Under the pieces are notes generated by a model that had not been told where the DNA came from, ran no database searches, and saw nothing but the letters and a program-made list of their open reading frames with translations. This document shows, piece after piece, positions 12,035-32,200 of a stretch of 64,000 nucleotides of DNA; position 1 is the stretch's first letter, and every line of letters starts with the position of its first letter. The stretch is from Turnera subulata. Its lineage: Eukaryota; Streptophyta; Magnoliopsida; Malpighiales; Passifloraceae. The translations under genes and the position numbers were made by a program. Location of the stretch: positions 31,950 to 95,949 of the forward strand of contig JAKUCV010002295.1 in the NCBI GenBank assembly GCA_028386065.3, read 5' to 3'.

Positions 12035-12895
12035 GCCTCTCTTTTCTTTTCTTTTCTTTCTTCTCTCTTTTCCCTCTCTGTGGAAGACGGAGAATGAATG
12101 GGCTATATACGTGCTACGCAATAGGATTTTGGATTTTCTCCCTTTTTTTTTCTTTTTTTCTTTTATCCCACTGAAACCTTTCAAACAGTTATGATGCCCC
12201 ATAGTTTTGAAACAACAAAACGCCAAAGATAACCTCAAACCATCGCCTGCCTTCCACTTGTATCCCCACAACTATTAATTTTGATCAATTAACTCCCTCA
12301 GCTCTTAAAATTAATTTCTCTCCCTTTACCTTGCTCTTTTGAATTTTGATGTAGAGGAATGCTAAAGATAGTTAGTAAAGCTACCCAAATCCAGCACCCA
12401 CCCATACCGTAGCTTGAACTAGGATAATTTTGGTGGAACCAAGGACTTCATGCTGCTGCACCACAGTAATATTGGCCATGTGTGTGCATATATTGTTTAC
12501 AAACTAGATTTCCTTCTTTGTTTTTTTCTTATTGCTGAAGAATAGAGCCAATGCTATCGAACCATGGGAAAAAGTAAGATGCCATCTATATCTGGACTAT
12601 ATGCTAAAAAAGTTACCCGCATCTTTTTCTTCTTTTTTCCTTTTCCTTTTTCTTGACAGGAAATATAACTTCATCAAGAAGCGTGGAGCTCGGCTCCAAA
12701 TTGTGTCTTTGCATCCAGCAAGAGCACTAATACAGACCAGGAAATGACATACATAGAAACCATGCAATCCGAAAGTTTGGATGCTCAAATAGAATACGAA
12801 AAAGAAGAACTAAAACATAGAATCCAAAAGTTAAAAACTAAAACTTGAAAACATAACCCGGTAAGGAAAATCTGGCGTGGCAGTCTAGGAACTAG
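12035..12895. other. CCB3 upstream region; no gene seen
   Basis: Pyrimidine-rich DNA on the plus strand (12041-12080 and 12140-12170) lies directly upstream of the CCB3 start, so the mRNA leader would be purine-rich. No TATA box is clear. The rest is AT-rich with no supported coding frame. Confidence 0.4.
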
Positions 12896-13980
12896 CTACT
12901 CCAGGTCATCTCCATGCCATGGATCATACAATGAGAGATCCAGCCTCTTCACTTCTGGCACAAGGCCCTGAAGTTTGATGTCGTCGGCGGTTGAGCTGCT
13001 AGCTGAGGGGGTCCAAAAGCCTACAATCCGCAGGAGGCATTCTCTACACAAGACCAACATCAAACATACAAAAACCTTAAACAAAGTAACTTATATGTGG
13101 AGAAAGGTTGTCGCCTCAAAAAAAGTTGGAGCATATGGAGAACCTGCCAACCAAGCTCCATCCTCCCACACCAAACTAGTTTTTTCCAAAGGTCCCATAG
13201 ACCCTCCCTCTGCTTCCTTCTTCTTCATTTGCTCCTCATGAACAACTATCATCAGTGGGAATCCCCATCCCTGCATAGCCTTCTTCCTCTCCAACTCATC
13301 CTCATTGGTATATGATGGACCTAATTTGTAATTCTTGCCAGCTTCTTCCAATTTTTAGACTTGTTTGATCTCGTATGAAGCGGCTCATCAGGAGACACCT
13401 GTGAGGCAAGAGTGGCTAGGGATTCTACCCACTTAGAGTATAGATTGGTCGTCCCCTGAGTTGTAATACTCGCAGAATCCTATCCCAATTTCCTCTTCTT
13501 GGCGGAGGGAATTACCAAGTGCTTACTTACTCCCTTGTGCTCCACCAGGACCAGTCGCTTCACTCTTCTCAGCCTCCATCTCCTTTCTTTTGGTTTTCGG
13601 CGATACAAACTCCCTACTAGAGCCATACAAGTCCCCTCCAGCAGCGCCTCTGGCCTTACGAGGAGGATTAAACCTCTTTGGACCAAAATTCCAGCTAGCC
13701 GAATAGGCCCTACCAGGAATCGGCTTTGCCCTCATCCAAGGGCCATAGTTGTCCTTCACCTTCCCTTCTAGTTTGGTTGCAGTGCCTAACAGTGTTGCTA
13801 AGCATTCCACAACGATAACAAAAGTCTTCCAAGTTTTTCATATTGCAGTTCACCCCAGGTGCGGGTACTAATTTCATCTTTCAAATAAAAACCAGCGGGA
13901 AGTGATTTATTCAAATCAATAGCAACTCTGATCTTTCCTTTTTAGCTTAACTGTAAATGTCTACATCCATACATTCCTTT
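12896..13980 (-). pseudogene. LINE ORF1 (gag-like) relic with CCHC zinc knuckle
   Basis: On the minus strand, broken frames read in order: IRVAIDLNKSLPAGFYL, YEKLEDFCYRCGML, then YGPWMRAKP around 13720. This order is that of plant L1-type LINE ORF1 proteins of the DUF4283/zf-CCHC_4 type. The knuckle reads CYRCGMLSNTVRHC, with the usual His replaced by Asn. Frames change several times between 13980 and 13090, and no ORF2 (endonuclease/RT) follows, so it is a truncated dead copy. The downstream charged stretch to about 12896 may be the ORF1 C-terminus. It lies between CCB3 and KDSA and shares their orientation. Confidence 0.65.
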
Positions 13981-15200
13981 TGTAATCTGCCGCTAATCCT
14001 ATTTGAGATAGCAAGGAAATTCTCACAAATCGCTTTATTCGGATTTGAACCTTATTTCTCTACATAGAACACCGGTTACAAACTGATGTACAGTCAGTAT
14101 CTTAAGGAGCCAATCAGATCGAAATTGGTCCGAATTGGGAAATTTGGGAACTCGGGTTAACATAAATTAGTATATACATAAGTAAGAAACATAACATGTG
14201 AGAATTAAAATGAATCTAATAATCTGCTAATTGGATAATAATGTAACAGATGTGCATTCCCGCTTTCTTTCTGTTTTTCTTAACCCTAATGCAAATTCGT
14301 GGTGTGGGAAACATGAACCACGGCTGACAACCGGACTAAGTAGCAATTAGTAAACAACAAAAATCAAGGCAGCAGCACAGACACTTCTGTTTTGTAAATA
14401 AATAATGAAAAAGCACATTAGTGCATATCATGATCGCCCCTACGGAATCAGCATATCATAACAACAGTTCTAACTACTATCCTGCAGTACAAGTTTAGCT
14501 GAGGATACCCAGTAGCAATCTATAAGCAGCCTAACAGGTATACAATGCTCCACAAATTATGGCAGCCTGGTTGAGCTGGTAGACAATCACCTGGAAACAA
14601 GGAAACAATAGCTAAACCAAAGCTGCAGTTCAAGGAAAATAATCAAATAAATAAAAGAGGAATAGTATGTACCAAGAAGAATGAGGCACCATGGGGAACG
14701 ATACAAGGAATTAGGAAACAAAGCACTAGATTTATGTAAAACAACGTTTAACAAAGAGTATGATGCAAGCATGACCCAATCTACAAAAGAAATAATGTTT
14801 ACATAAATTGTTGAATAAATTACTAAGATGAGTAGGCAGGTGTAAATGTTCAAAAGCCTATTGCAATTTTATTTTTGACATTCATGCACACATGCTAAGG
14901 AAATGAAAACTATTTTCATTGACATTTCTCATATTTTGAAACCTACAGCATTGAACAAAACCAACTGTAAAACACTATTGTTGAATTGCCCTCACTTACA
15001 AGCACCAATCTGTACTTTCTAATCGACAACACAACAGTAACCATAATCTTTAGATTATTAGGTCCCACACAAGATCTGACATATCTACAAGACATGAGCA
15101 CCAGAAAACTAGGCAAACACTGAGTTTAACAAAACTGCAAAAGAAAGAAATGCTTACAATCCTAACAATTATTCCTTGCATGTTCCCGGGAGAATCCTTG
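13981..15200. other. Intergenic region, 3' of KDSA
   Basis: AT-rich DNA between the LINE relic and the KDSA stop codon. The part nearest KDSA should contain its 3' UTR. Nothing else recognised; frames here are short and unconserved. Confidence 0.4.
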
Positions 15201-21947
<6,747 letters not shown>

Positions 21948-22492
21948 TGGGTCTTCAATTTAGATTGCACAAACCAAACTTCAGATTTTTCACAGGAATG
22001 CATTCGTTAATTCACCAACAACTCTACCTCACATCTTAGAACCAAACGATGATCAAATAGAAGAAAGAAATAGTGGACAATTGACACCCACCTACCTGGA
22101 TCTCTTCTTACAATGCAGTAACCACTCCAGTCAGTAGCATATGCTAGGCGAGAGTGAGTGTGAGTGTGAGTGTGAGTGTGAGAGATACACAGTGAACAAT
22201 TGAATGGCTTTTTTCCTCTTCCTTTTTTTTCCCACTCCCCTTTACTTTTTATTATTGTCTTTTCTTTTTGTGTTTGTTATATATTTTGTTTGTTTCCGAT
22301 TTTCCTGTCCTTCGTAAATCCACGGTTTTGTAGCTAAAAATTTTACATTTGTAATTTTTAAACTTTTACCCACTAAATATATTAAATTAAGCATAATCAA
22401 ATAAAACTCATCAAAGTAGATAACTCTATATTTTATGTAAGAAATAGATGATTTGTTTGCTTGCATAACCTTTATATGTCTTACAATGTTCT
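21948..22492 (-). promoter_or_regulatory. KDSA leader and promoter region
   Basis: Sequence upstream of the KDSA start up to the border of solo LTR B. It contains a GAGTGT microsatellite (22151-22188) and, further upstream, a CT-rich stretch on the plus strand (22210-22270). No convincing TATA box. The native upstream region is at most about 545 bp before transposon sequence begins. Confidence 0.45.
22151..22188. repeat. (GAGTGT)n microsatellite in the KDSA leader region
   Basis: About five consecutive GTGAGT/GAGTGT hexamers, located roughly 200-240 bp upstream of the KDSA start codon. Confidence 0.9.
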
Positions 22493-22781
22493 TGAAACAC
22501 CCCGACCTAAATTTACCCGACATACAGTGATTACCAACAACAGTGCCGATACGTGGCACAAACCGTGTAATACAACAGGAAACCGGCCCATTGGCCCCAA
22601 AAATAATAACAAGCACCCGTCCTCGGGTACATCAATATCAATAGCACAGCGAAAGCATTTATAAACTCAATGTCAACATATGCAAACTCCAAATGCAAAT
22701 TAATGGATCCGAGTCCTGCCCGAGGGTACACTGCAGCCGCCGAAATGCAATCCTGACCTAACCTGCAAGGACTGTGTGAGG

Positions 22782-22805
22782 GGTGAGACCAACCACTGTC
22801 TCACC
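22782..22805 (-). other. Second hairpin of the LTR block, LTR B version
   Basis: GGTGAGAC pairs perfectly with GTCTCACC around an 8-nt loop. This is the counterpart of hairpin 2 in LTRs A, C and D, here with a longer stem. Hairpin 1 is not recognisable in this copy. Confidence 0.55.
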
Positions 22806-24591
22806 GATAAACAAATAAACCGCAGTATACAAGCAACCGTATATACACCAAAGCCAACACAGTACAATAGAGGTACAGCAAGCACAATATAGCATCGGAA
22901 TCAGACAACATACCGGACCTTACTATACAACTGACATCACATCGTTAAGCTAGTCCTCTAAACTCACTGATAATCGGCGACTGTCTATCCAATTTTATTA
23001 TTAGGGCCCTTGTCACATGATAAGTATTGGCCGTGCCTGGTAGCCAGGTTAGCTAACCCCAGGGTGCTCCCCGCTAAATATCACAAATCATATCTCAAAT
23101 AACCGAGTCCCACAGTCCTCGGCGGAAGTCCCGCAGTCCTTCCTATAACAAATCAACTGAGTCCCGCAGTCCTCCCTATCATATCACAATCACAAGGTGA
23201 CTACCATCTGGCCGTACCAATACCTGTCACGTGACAATCTAGATATCTAGATGATATTACCACTGTTTATTATTATTTCTTATTCCACTATCCAACAGTA
23301 ATTCATCATACTCACTTTTCTGAGCAGGCTCTCAGCCTCACAGCTCTTATAGGAATCCAACGTCACAATACTAGGTCACTACCATTGACCCATCAAATAC
23401 CACATATCTCATACTGATCAAATACCACATATCTCATACGAACAACACAATAATCATATCAACATCACAAGCACAACAGCTAATCCACAGTAGTCATCAA
23501 GCATATAACAATAATCACAACAGTAACCAGCAATAACATGACAGGTACGCAAGATAACATATAAACTGTAATCAAACAAACAACCGGGGTATCACGGGCA
23601 GCATACCAAAGTTTATAAGTTTATATCCTCACCTGATGTGTCTCTGAAACTGCTATCCGGTCAAACCTCAATGTCCCTATATACATATATGGCAACACAA
23701 TCACTTATAATGCACCAACAAGATGGTTATGCATGATACTGGTTTAACAGTTATTAGACGGCTTTTCTGTTCATTTTATTATCTCCATAGTTCTTTTATT
23801 CATTTCTGTGGAGGTTACTAATAATCTATTTTCCATCTGGTATACCAATCATATCCAACATAAGTCAAAACCAAAACCGAGCGACCAAACCGACATCTCG
23901 GCCCTTAGGCTGCTTATGACAAGAAAGCATATATATACGTACACTTGTATGTAGTGTATACTTAAGAAAATATATTTGCAAATAAATCAAGTTACGACCC
24001 GTTAGATACTCATAGTCCTTACGACGTAAATGATATTATTCCCGATTAAATACTAAATACTTATATGTTTTATAGACAATAATTATATAATAATGGAAAC
24101 GATAAATACGTCAAAATATTATTTAAATAATATTTCCTATAATAACTCATTTTATGGAAATTATCTCCAACTGTATGAAATTAACATAGCCGATGTATGG
24201 TATAAAATAATTATAACGTAATGTTGTAGAATTGTACGTGTTTATATTTGATAGGGTAAAGATAATACTAATAATACCATTATTACATTAGCAAAATACC
24301 CTGGTATGTTAACAACATAGCATAACCATAAAATAGATTTTGTACAGTTATATATATATTAGTCTTATAAATACATAGTTAAATCCAAATAAGATAATAT
24401 CATTCCTAAACCTTAAATTAAATCATTAATTACTTAATTGTGTACATATATATAGCCAAAATACATAGTTATATCTCATAATTAAATTATGGTCTTATAT
24501 TATTCAACCCAAGGAAATATCAGTAGCAATATATAGTAGAATAAGGTATGGGCCTATGATTGTTTTAGCCCAGAAGATTGGAGATTAAAAG

Positions 24592-26661
24592 TGTCACGCC
24601 CCCGCCTAAGCGCGACCGGCCAGGTACCGTGTGCACCATCATCATGCCACAAGACACCCCAAGGCCTATACACAACCTCACAGAAGCTTGTTGCCTCTGC
24701 CTCGCGGGTTACTAACAAGGACATGCGCAGCGTAAACGGAAACAAACAAAGAATGCAAAGGCAACAGAAATACCAAAAAGAATTAAACTCCATATCCTCT
24801 AATGTTATAGAATTCTGCTACAAGGGGCACTAACTCATACAATGCCAATTATAACCTCTTTTAATACAACTAAATAAATAATACAACTCAGCTATACCCA
24901 TCAGTTTACGCTGCCCGTACTCTCATCCTCGCACCTGAAAAACAAGGGGAGGAATTGGGGGGTGAGTCCACTGACTCAGTAAGTAGAATCAACATACTAG
25001 CAACAACCAACAATACCAAACAAGCGGCAAATAGCATCCAACAGCAAGGTTAACATCATAATGACCAAGCGGTCACAGCCTTCGCAAGGTCCATCGATAC
25101 ATATATATACATAGCATCGTTACATATAGTATAGCATCCGTGCAATGCAATGCATGAATGTGCAAATGCTTAGCCCTATTATGGGCACATCAGCTCAGCC
25201 AAGGCTTTCATCAACATCATCAGCTTAGCACCATAGGTGCAATTCACCAAGCAATTGAGCATCTACCAAGCAAGTAGCACCATCAATCATCACAAGTAAG
25301 CAAACCCCACTTACCAAACCATTAGGCACATCAAGCCATCAAATCCATCCCTTTGGAACCCTTAGGCATCTAGGGTTCATACTTCTCTGTAACACACATA
25401 TAAATATGCATCACAACACAATTCAACCAACCACAACATATAAAGCACAATTAAATCACATAAATCAACCTTACAGCATCCCGGACATAATCTGCCCTGC
25501 ACCAGCAGAACCTTTACCGAGGTTAAACACACAACTACAGGCCGCCCCAGCCTTGGGCACCAACATAAAAGTTGTAGCCCGTACTCTTAGCTTTCCAGAG
25601 CCACAAAAAACACTAAATTATAAGCTCTCTAACTCCAGATATGGCTCCTACATCAACTCGGGGTCAAGCAGCAGGTCTGCTGCTGGACAGCCGACTTCCA
25701 AAGAGCATAACTCGCCCATTTCAGCTCCAAACCCCACATAACCGGTGCCATATGAACGATATGGGAGTTATCTAACCATAGGCTTTGGGATCACTCAATT
25801 CCAACCGGTATTTTGGCCGGAATCATCACTTTAGTGGTCAGGGGTCTGTCTGGCCGAAAGCAGAACCACCCAAACCACACCTCTCTTTCTCTCCTCTTTT
25901 CCTCTCTTTCTCTTCTCTCTTTTCTCTCCAGCACCTAACACGAATTTGGTCTGATCAGAATGAGTGAGAGCTGCTTACTTCCAGCTCTTAAGTGATGGGA
26001 AGTAGGTGACTAAGCACCTACTTGCCACACTTGCCAACTTGGTGCCACTTGCACCAAGTAGCTCTCCACCTCATGCTTGTTTTCCACCAATAGAACCATG
26101 ACACTCAACCTACTAGCTTACACACCAGACACACTCAGCAGCATATTCCTGAGCCACATGTCGAACCCTGATTGGTCGGTTTGGCAAATGACACATTTAC
26201 CCTCATCGCACCCAATTGTGCACCGACGGGCACACCAATGCCCCGGTTGTGCACCATTCCGCACCAAATCGAACCAACCGATAATCCTCTTGGCCAATCA
26301 TGCCTCTAGTGAATTTATTACACCAAGTTATCACATTCCTATCATTTCCAACCATTAATTGGCCCATTAGACAAGTCGAGCACTCGGGACACCAAACTAG
26401 GCCAACCGTGCCATCGGACCACTTCGAGCCCATTTCTGTGCACTAGGCAAGGCCTATGCGAACCATCTCATCTCAATCCGATATCAATCATGTTACCGAG
26501 CCTAAACCCATACCATCATGTACACCCAACATTATCAACATCACCTACTTTCTCTCGAATACCCTATCCAACCTATACGAACCTGCCGGAAGGACAAGCT
26601 ACACCCGGATCTCATCATGCAAATACTTCTCTATATTCTAGGGTGTACCTGGGGTATTACA
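24592..26661. mobile_element. Solo LTR (2.07 kb) of a third family, nested in LTR B
   Basis: It begins TGTCACGCCCCCGCC and ends CTGGGGTATTACA, with a perfect 5-bp duplication AAAAG (24587-24591 and 26662-26666). No internal retrotransposon sequence is present. It contains a CT-rich stretch at 25880-25930. Either strand could be sense because both ends fit TG...CA; by analogy with other LTRs here minus is slightly favoured. Short frames inside are not supported as genes. Confidence 0.88.
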
Positions 26662-26716
26662 AAAAGTATTAGAAATGTAGTTGTATTACTAACTCACTTA
26701 AACATAATTTAAGTTA

Positions 26717-28530
26717 GGATTAAAGCGTTTTTTGGTCCCTCTATAAGGCCTCAAAGTTGGAATTCATCCTCGTGTAGGATTTTGGCCATTTTTCATCCCT
26801 GCGTTTGGTCCGTTTGGACTGTTTTGGGCTTTCCGGCCAGAACCCATTGGAAATCGCTGACGTGGCACATTTTCTGGTGCCACATCAGCTTCGTGGGTCC
26901 CACGTGTTAGGAAAAATCTAAAACCAAACCAGGATTCACCCGATCGGTTCCGCCTACCCGAATGACCCAAAAACCAAATTATAATTATATTATTTTTAAT
27001 TATAACATGTATTTTAACAAAGTGATGATAATTCAAATAATAAATTTAGCTTAGTTCTAAAATAATAAACCATAATATAATTTTTTTTATTACTGGTATG
27101 TTTTATTATTAGACCTAAAAAAATTGTTTATTATTTAATATTCATGGGATGTTAACCCGAAATCAACCCTGCTCCACCCGAACGACCCAAACCCTTATAT
27201 TAATGGTAATGATATGCTTTACTTTATTATTAATCAAAAAATTTAATTTATATTAATCATTTATATTTATTTATTTTTCTATCCATCTCTTTCACAAAGA
27301 AAGAGGAAGAAATGAAAGTTTGGGTGCCGTCAGGGGCTGCCGCCGCCATGAGGGCTGCCTACAACCGCCACGGGCTGCCACCGCCACAAGGCCTGCCTGC
27401 ATCGACCGGAGCACACAAAAGCAACGAACCCTACCTCGCTCCAGCAGCCGCAGCTTCCACAAAGACGCTACCCAGAGCAAAAGCCACCGTCCCAAATCCG
27501 GATCCGCCGCTCGAACTCGCCATGGAAGACGAAGCACCATCGATCGCCGCCTCAAGCTCCTTATCGCCTTCTCTCTCACCACATCGTGTCGCCTGCTAAT
27601 TGACTCATCCATGCCACCGACGAGGTGGAGCAAGTCGTCCAACACCGCTGTACTGGGAGGAACGCCGCCGCCGCCTTAATCCTCCTCCTCAAAGCAACTC
27701 GTCGCCGCCACTCGCTCATTCCTCCTTCCCTCCATCTCTCTCCTTTACAGCCCAATGCAACGCTGCCTCCCTTTGATTTGTGTACCGCCTTCCTCTTTAA
27801 TTGTTTTGTGAATTTCTTGGTAATAGGGGTTTGGACATAGTTGGCAGTGATGGCGTCGGTGGTGTTCCTGGGTTTTGTTGTGTATTATAAAATAAACTGG
27901 GTGTTCCATTATCACAATCGGCACAGCAGCGACGGAGCTGAGGAAGACGATGGCGGCGTGGGAGGACGGCGAGCGAGCCGAGAGACAGAGGAGAGAGGTG
28001 GAGACTTGTAATTAGGGATTTAAGTGTAATTATATTTTTTAATTAAGGATTTTCTTTTTTTGGGATTTAAGATAATTATATTTTTTAATTTAATTTGGAT
28101 AATAGAAAAATAAATTATGGATTGTTTAAAAAATTATATTTGGGAAAACATTCTGAGGGTGCAAAAAAAATAGGACGTTTGGAAATTTAATTAAAAAATA
28201 AATTTAAGAATAAAGATGATAATTTGGGCATTTTAACTAAAAAAAGTTAAAAAAATATGGATTGGGACATTTTTGTCGGGTTAATCGGTTGGAAGAAACA
28301 GGGTCGGGTGGAACTGATTTGGTTTTGGGGATAACCATGACAAGTGGGACCCACAAAGCTGACGTGGCACCTGAAAACTTGCCACGTCAGCAGTTTTAGC
28401 CGGATTTTGGCCGGAGCAACCGAAGCTGACCAAAAGGGGTGAACGGAGGGATGAAAAGAGGCCAAAATCCTACACGAGGATGAATTCCAACTTTGAGGGT
28501 CAACACAGGGACCAAAAAACGCTTTAATCC
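26717..28530. mobile_element. Non-autonomous MULE (1.8 kb) with GC-rich captured-looking core
   Basis: Terminal inverted repeats of about 200 bp start GGATTAAAGCGTTTTTTGGT at both ends, flanked by a perfect 10-bp duplication ATTTAAGTTA (26707-26716, 28531-28540). Long TIRs and a 9-11 bp duplication identify a Mutator-like element. There is no transposase. The core at about 27310-27770 is GC-rich and gene-like, against AT-rich surroundings, and both strands carry open frames of about 95-120 codons; a captured host gene fragment is plausible, but I do not recognise it. The element sits in LTR B. Confidence 0.85.
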
Positions 28531-30890
28531 ATTTAAGTTATTTCGGAAATTAAAACTCGGTGGACCTTCACATTCGTTTAGCCCATCGGAAAGGATAACA
28601 TAGCTTCGGATTAACTAAATTAAATGCTTAATTGAACTTAGATATTATGGGCCTTTTATTGTAATTAGCCTAATCAAAATTAATAAAACTAAAATTAAAT
28701 ACAATGGGCCTTTCGCGAGCCCAGGCAAAACATAAATTAAATAGATCTGGAAAATTAAATACGATGGGCCTTTTTAATAGCCCAAATGGAAATTAAATAA
28801 GAGCAGAAAATAAATAAATAGCAATATAAATTAAAAGCATGAATTAAATAATAGCATGGTAAAATAAATAAAGCATAAAATAAAAATCATAAATTAGTTA
28901 AATTAAGTCAATCAATTTTAATTAGCATCGTCTTAAAGTCCGACTTCGTTATTATAATTCGAGGTCTGATTATGATGCATATGGATGGTCCAAGGCTCGG
29001 GTTTTACCCAAAGTCGATTTCCGAGCCCGCCGGAAAATTCCCAGGACTGCCGGAACCTCGCTGAAATCCGACGGTTACTGTTCATCATCCATCCAAAAGT
29101 CCAATCCACCGAGCAGAACCATCATCAAACCAATCGCCAACACTACCATCAAGCTCGCTGCCACCCTCCGGTGACCGGAACTCCACCACCCAAAACACCA
29201 CAACCCACAACCACAACAACCCCACAATCGACATAAAAAACAACACACAAACAACCACAGCAACAGAATCGGTCAGTCCCAAACCAGCAGAGACCGGTTA
29301 CAACAAAGGAAGGAAAAGAAAAGGGGTGAAGATCGATGCCGGATCTTACCCACATTGTCGGCGACGGTCGCGACAGGAGTGAGAGCGGCAGCTCGTGCTG
29401 CAGCGGTGGCGGATCGGAGAGGGAGAAGAAGAGATCGAGGAAGGGTAGGAGCCGCGAGGTGGAAGGCGCAAAGGGAGAAGGCGGCGGCGTGCTCTGCTCT
29501 TCTCGGTGGTGTCGGCCCGGCCCTTCTGTGGCGACGATGTCGAGTTGCAGGTGTCGGCAGCCGCGATTGGTGAGGGGGAGAGGGACGGCGGCGGGTCTCT
29601 TTGTCTGGTCGACGGCGCGGCTGGGCTCGCCGGCCTGTAGCGACAGAAAGCGAGGCGGAGCAAGGAGGAGGGCTAGAGGGAAGGAGGCAGGGAGGTGGTG
29701 GTGGCCTGCGCGTGGTGGTTCGGTGGCGGTGGTCTCGGGGAAGAAGGAAGGGGGAGGAGATGGCGGTGGGTGCAGGGCTGGTTGTGGTGGTGAGAGAGAG
29801 ATGTGAGGGAGAGGAAGAGAGAGAGAGGTGGATGGAGAAGGTAAGTGATGCAGAGGAGGGCGTGAGGGCTCGGGTAAGGAGAAGAGAAGATAAGGAAGAA
29901 GGGAAAAGAGAGAAAGGTAGGAGTGGGGCCGGCCAGTGGAAAAAAAAAACGAGAGAGGGAAAGAAAAAGAAGGAGAGGAAAGAAAAGTGGGGCCGGCGGC
30001 TGAAGGAAAAATCGGGAGAGAGAAAGAAAGATAACCGGGAAAGAGGAAAGGGAAAGCGTGTGTTGTCGGGGCAATAATCGTGCCTATCGACACTCGAAAC
30101 GTAGTTGTTTTAGACGACGGCTCGATTGATGCTCCTCGCAACCTCGTGTGTTAAATCTTTGTTTCAAACCAAATTATAATTTTAGAAATCTCATTAATAG
30201 CAATTAGATTCTTTTACGACTTTCAAAATCATTCCTAAAACACGTTTAGGCATCAAAAAAATACATTTCTTTTAGGTTTCGATTAATAAATATTTTGGCA
30301 AAACGTTAGTGGTAATAATGATATTGATAATACTAATAATAATAACAACAACAACAATAACAATATTTATAATAATAATAATAACCAAAATTTTCGTAAG
30401 GAAAACGATATGGAAATTTACTCCAAAAGGGTGAATTCTCAATTAACTGCGATAAAATTTTATTCACCACCATAAAAGTTAAAATAAAACAGTAAAATTA
30501 TTAGAAATTTTACCCGGGTCATTACAGTTCTTGTTAATAAGAAAACATGGCATCCTTCGTTCTAATCTATTATATATATTTAAAACTGTATCCCTCATCA
30601 GGTTTTGACACATAGGATTTTTAGAGTCTTGTTTTTTTGCCATGTGTAGGCTTTGAGGTCTTTGTTTTTTGCCATGTGGAGGATTGTAGGTGTTGTTTGA
30701 TAGGCCCTTATTTTCATTATAATTATCCCAATTAGAGTTAAGAAAAAACCTTTAGCTCATTCATTTTGTTCCGATTTTTTAAAGAAAAGATTTCATAATT
30801 ATCCCAATCAGATTTAAGAAAAAAATATATAACTCATTGATTTTGTTCCTATTTTTTAAAGAAAAATAAATTATCAGAACTAGCTCACTT

Positions 30891-30907
30891 CCCGTGGGTT
30901 TCACGGG
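30891..30907 (-). terminator. 3'-terminal hairpin of the inner Helitron
   Basis: CCCGTG and CACGGG pair perfectly around a 5-nt loop, 11 nt from the CTAG end. This type of hairpin is thought to end rolling-circle transfer of the strand. Confidence 0.8.
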
Positions 30908-31135
30908 CTTGCTTATTAATTAATTTATCGAAAAAATTTAACATTCTAACTACCGTTTCTAGGCAATTATTATGTAATATTAAAAAAATATTGTAAATAA
31001 TTTGTTTCCAAATTTTTCTTTTTATCAATTTTTTTCATTTTTTCATATAGATTTGGAAAATAAATAAAAAATTATTAAAATATAAATTAGAATAAATATC
31101 AGAAAAATAAATAAAATAAACTATTTAATAATCAT

Positions 31136-32200
31136 ATAAATAATAAATAGTTTTTTAAACTTAAACATGCATTATTGGCCCCTAAAACAAAAAACATATT
31201 AAAAAAACAAAGAAAAAGTTAAAAAAATTAATTAATAATAACCAAGAAAATAAAAAAATATAAGGGAGTAATTTTTAAAACATAAAATAGAAAATGAATA
31301 AAAAATATTATTACAAAAAATTAAAACAGAAAAATATAATATAGATTTGAAATTAAATTCTTAAAAACCTAATTAATAATAATACGAATAATAATTAATT
31401 TTGCAAAGTTAAACATGGATCATTGAGCTAAAAAAGAACAAAAATATCAAACAAGAGAAGTAAAAAACAAAAGAATTAATGAAGGATAAAAAAAATTAAA
31501 AAAAATTAAGAGACTAATTTTAAATAAATAAAAATCAGAAAAATAAATAAAAAAATATTATGCAGAAAAAAATTAAATTAGGAAATAGAAAGTAAATCAG
31601 AAAAATAAATACAATAAACTATTTAATAATCATATAAATAATAGTTAATTTTTTATATTTAAACATACATCAGTGAGTCCCAAAACAAAAAAAATATATT
31701 AAACAATAAAAAAATTAAAATAATTAATAATAAAAAACATAAAAAATTAGAGGGTAATTTCTAAAAATAAAAATCAGGAAAAAATAATAAAAAAACTATT
31801 ATTATGAAGAAAAAACATTAAAATAGAAAATAGAAATACATTAGAGGAAAAATAAAGTAAAATACTCAGTAATAATATAAATAATAATTAATTTTGTAAA
31901 TCTATACCTGCATCATTTTTTAATCCATGCTTGGGCCTACATAATTGACCCTAAAACAAAAAAAATTAAAAAAATAATAAAAAATATAATAATTAATTAA
32001 TAAAAACATAAAAAAAACATAAAATGAGTCATTTTTAAAACAGAAATCATAAAAATAAATAAAAATTATTATTATTATTGTGAATAAAAATTTAATAAAA
32101 AATAGAATATAAATCAGAAAATACATAAAAAATATTAAATAATAATTAATTTTAATAATTTAAACATGCATAATTGAGTCCTAAAATAAAAAATACTAAA
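31136..32200. repeat. AT-rich tandem array in the inner Helitron, about 245-bp period
   Basis: Five diverged units are marked by TTAAACATGCAT-like sequence followed by TTGAGTCCTAAAA-like sequence, near 31136, 31388, 31634, 31876 and 32142 (spacings about 252, 246, 242 and 266). The arrays have A-rich spacers and no coding capacity. Confidence 0.7.

Larger units (their letters stand above)
22493..30526 (-). mobile_element. Solo LTR B of the long-LTR Ty3/Gypsy family (two nested insertions)
   Basis: Ends are TGAAACACCCCGACC and CCCGGGTCATTACA, as in LTR A. It is flanked by a perfect 5-bp duplication GTTCT (22488-22492, 30527-30531), with no internal region, so it is a solo LTR. Two younger elements sit inside (24592-26661 and 26717-28530); without them it is about 4.1 kb. 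Homology to LTR A is clear around 5640/28560 (GGACCTTCAC, GCCCATCGG) and 7700/29010. The GC-rich block at 29140-30060 gives a 330-codon frame on the minus strand that I regard as low-complexity LTR leader. Its sense strand matches KDSA, which starts about 550 bp away. Confidence 0.9.

Noticed and set aside
24592..26661. Possible tRNA, SINE or gene inside the nested LTR
   Set aside because: The CACGCCCCCGCC start and GC content first suggested a gene, but TG...CA ends and a perfect AAAAG duplication explain the whole segment as a solo LTR.
29149..30141. A 330-codon minus-strand frame in LTR B
   Set aside because: It is made of Ser/Pro/Leu low-complexity sequence from a GC-rich block and a CT tract. 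The corresponding blocks in LTRs A, C and D do not keep the frame or the protein, so it is taken as LTR leader sequence.
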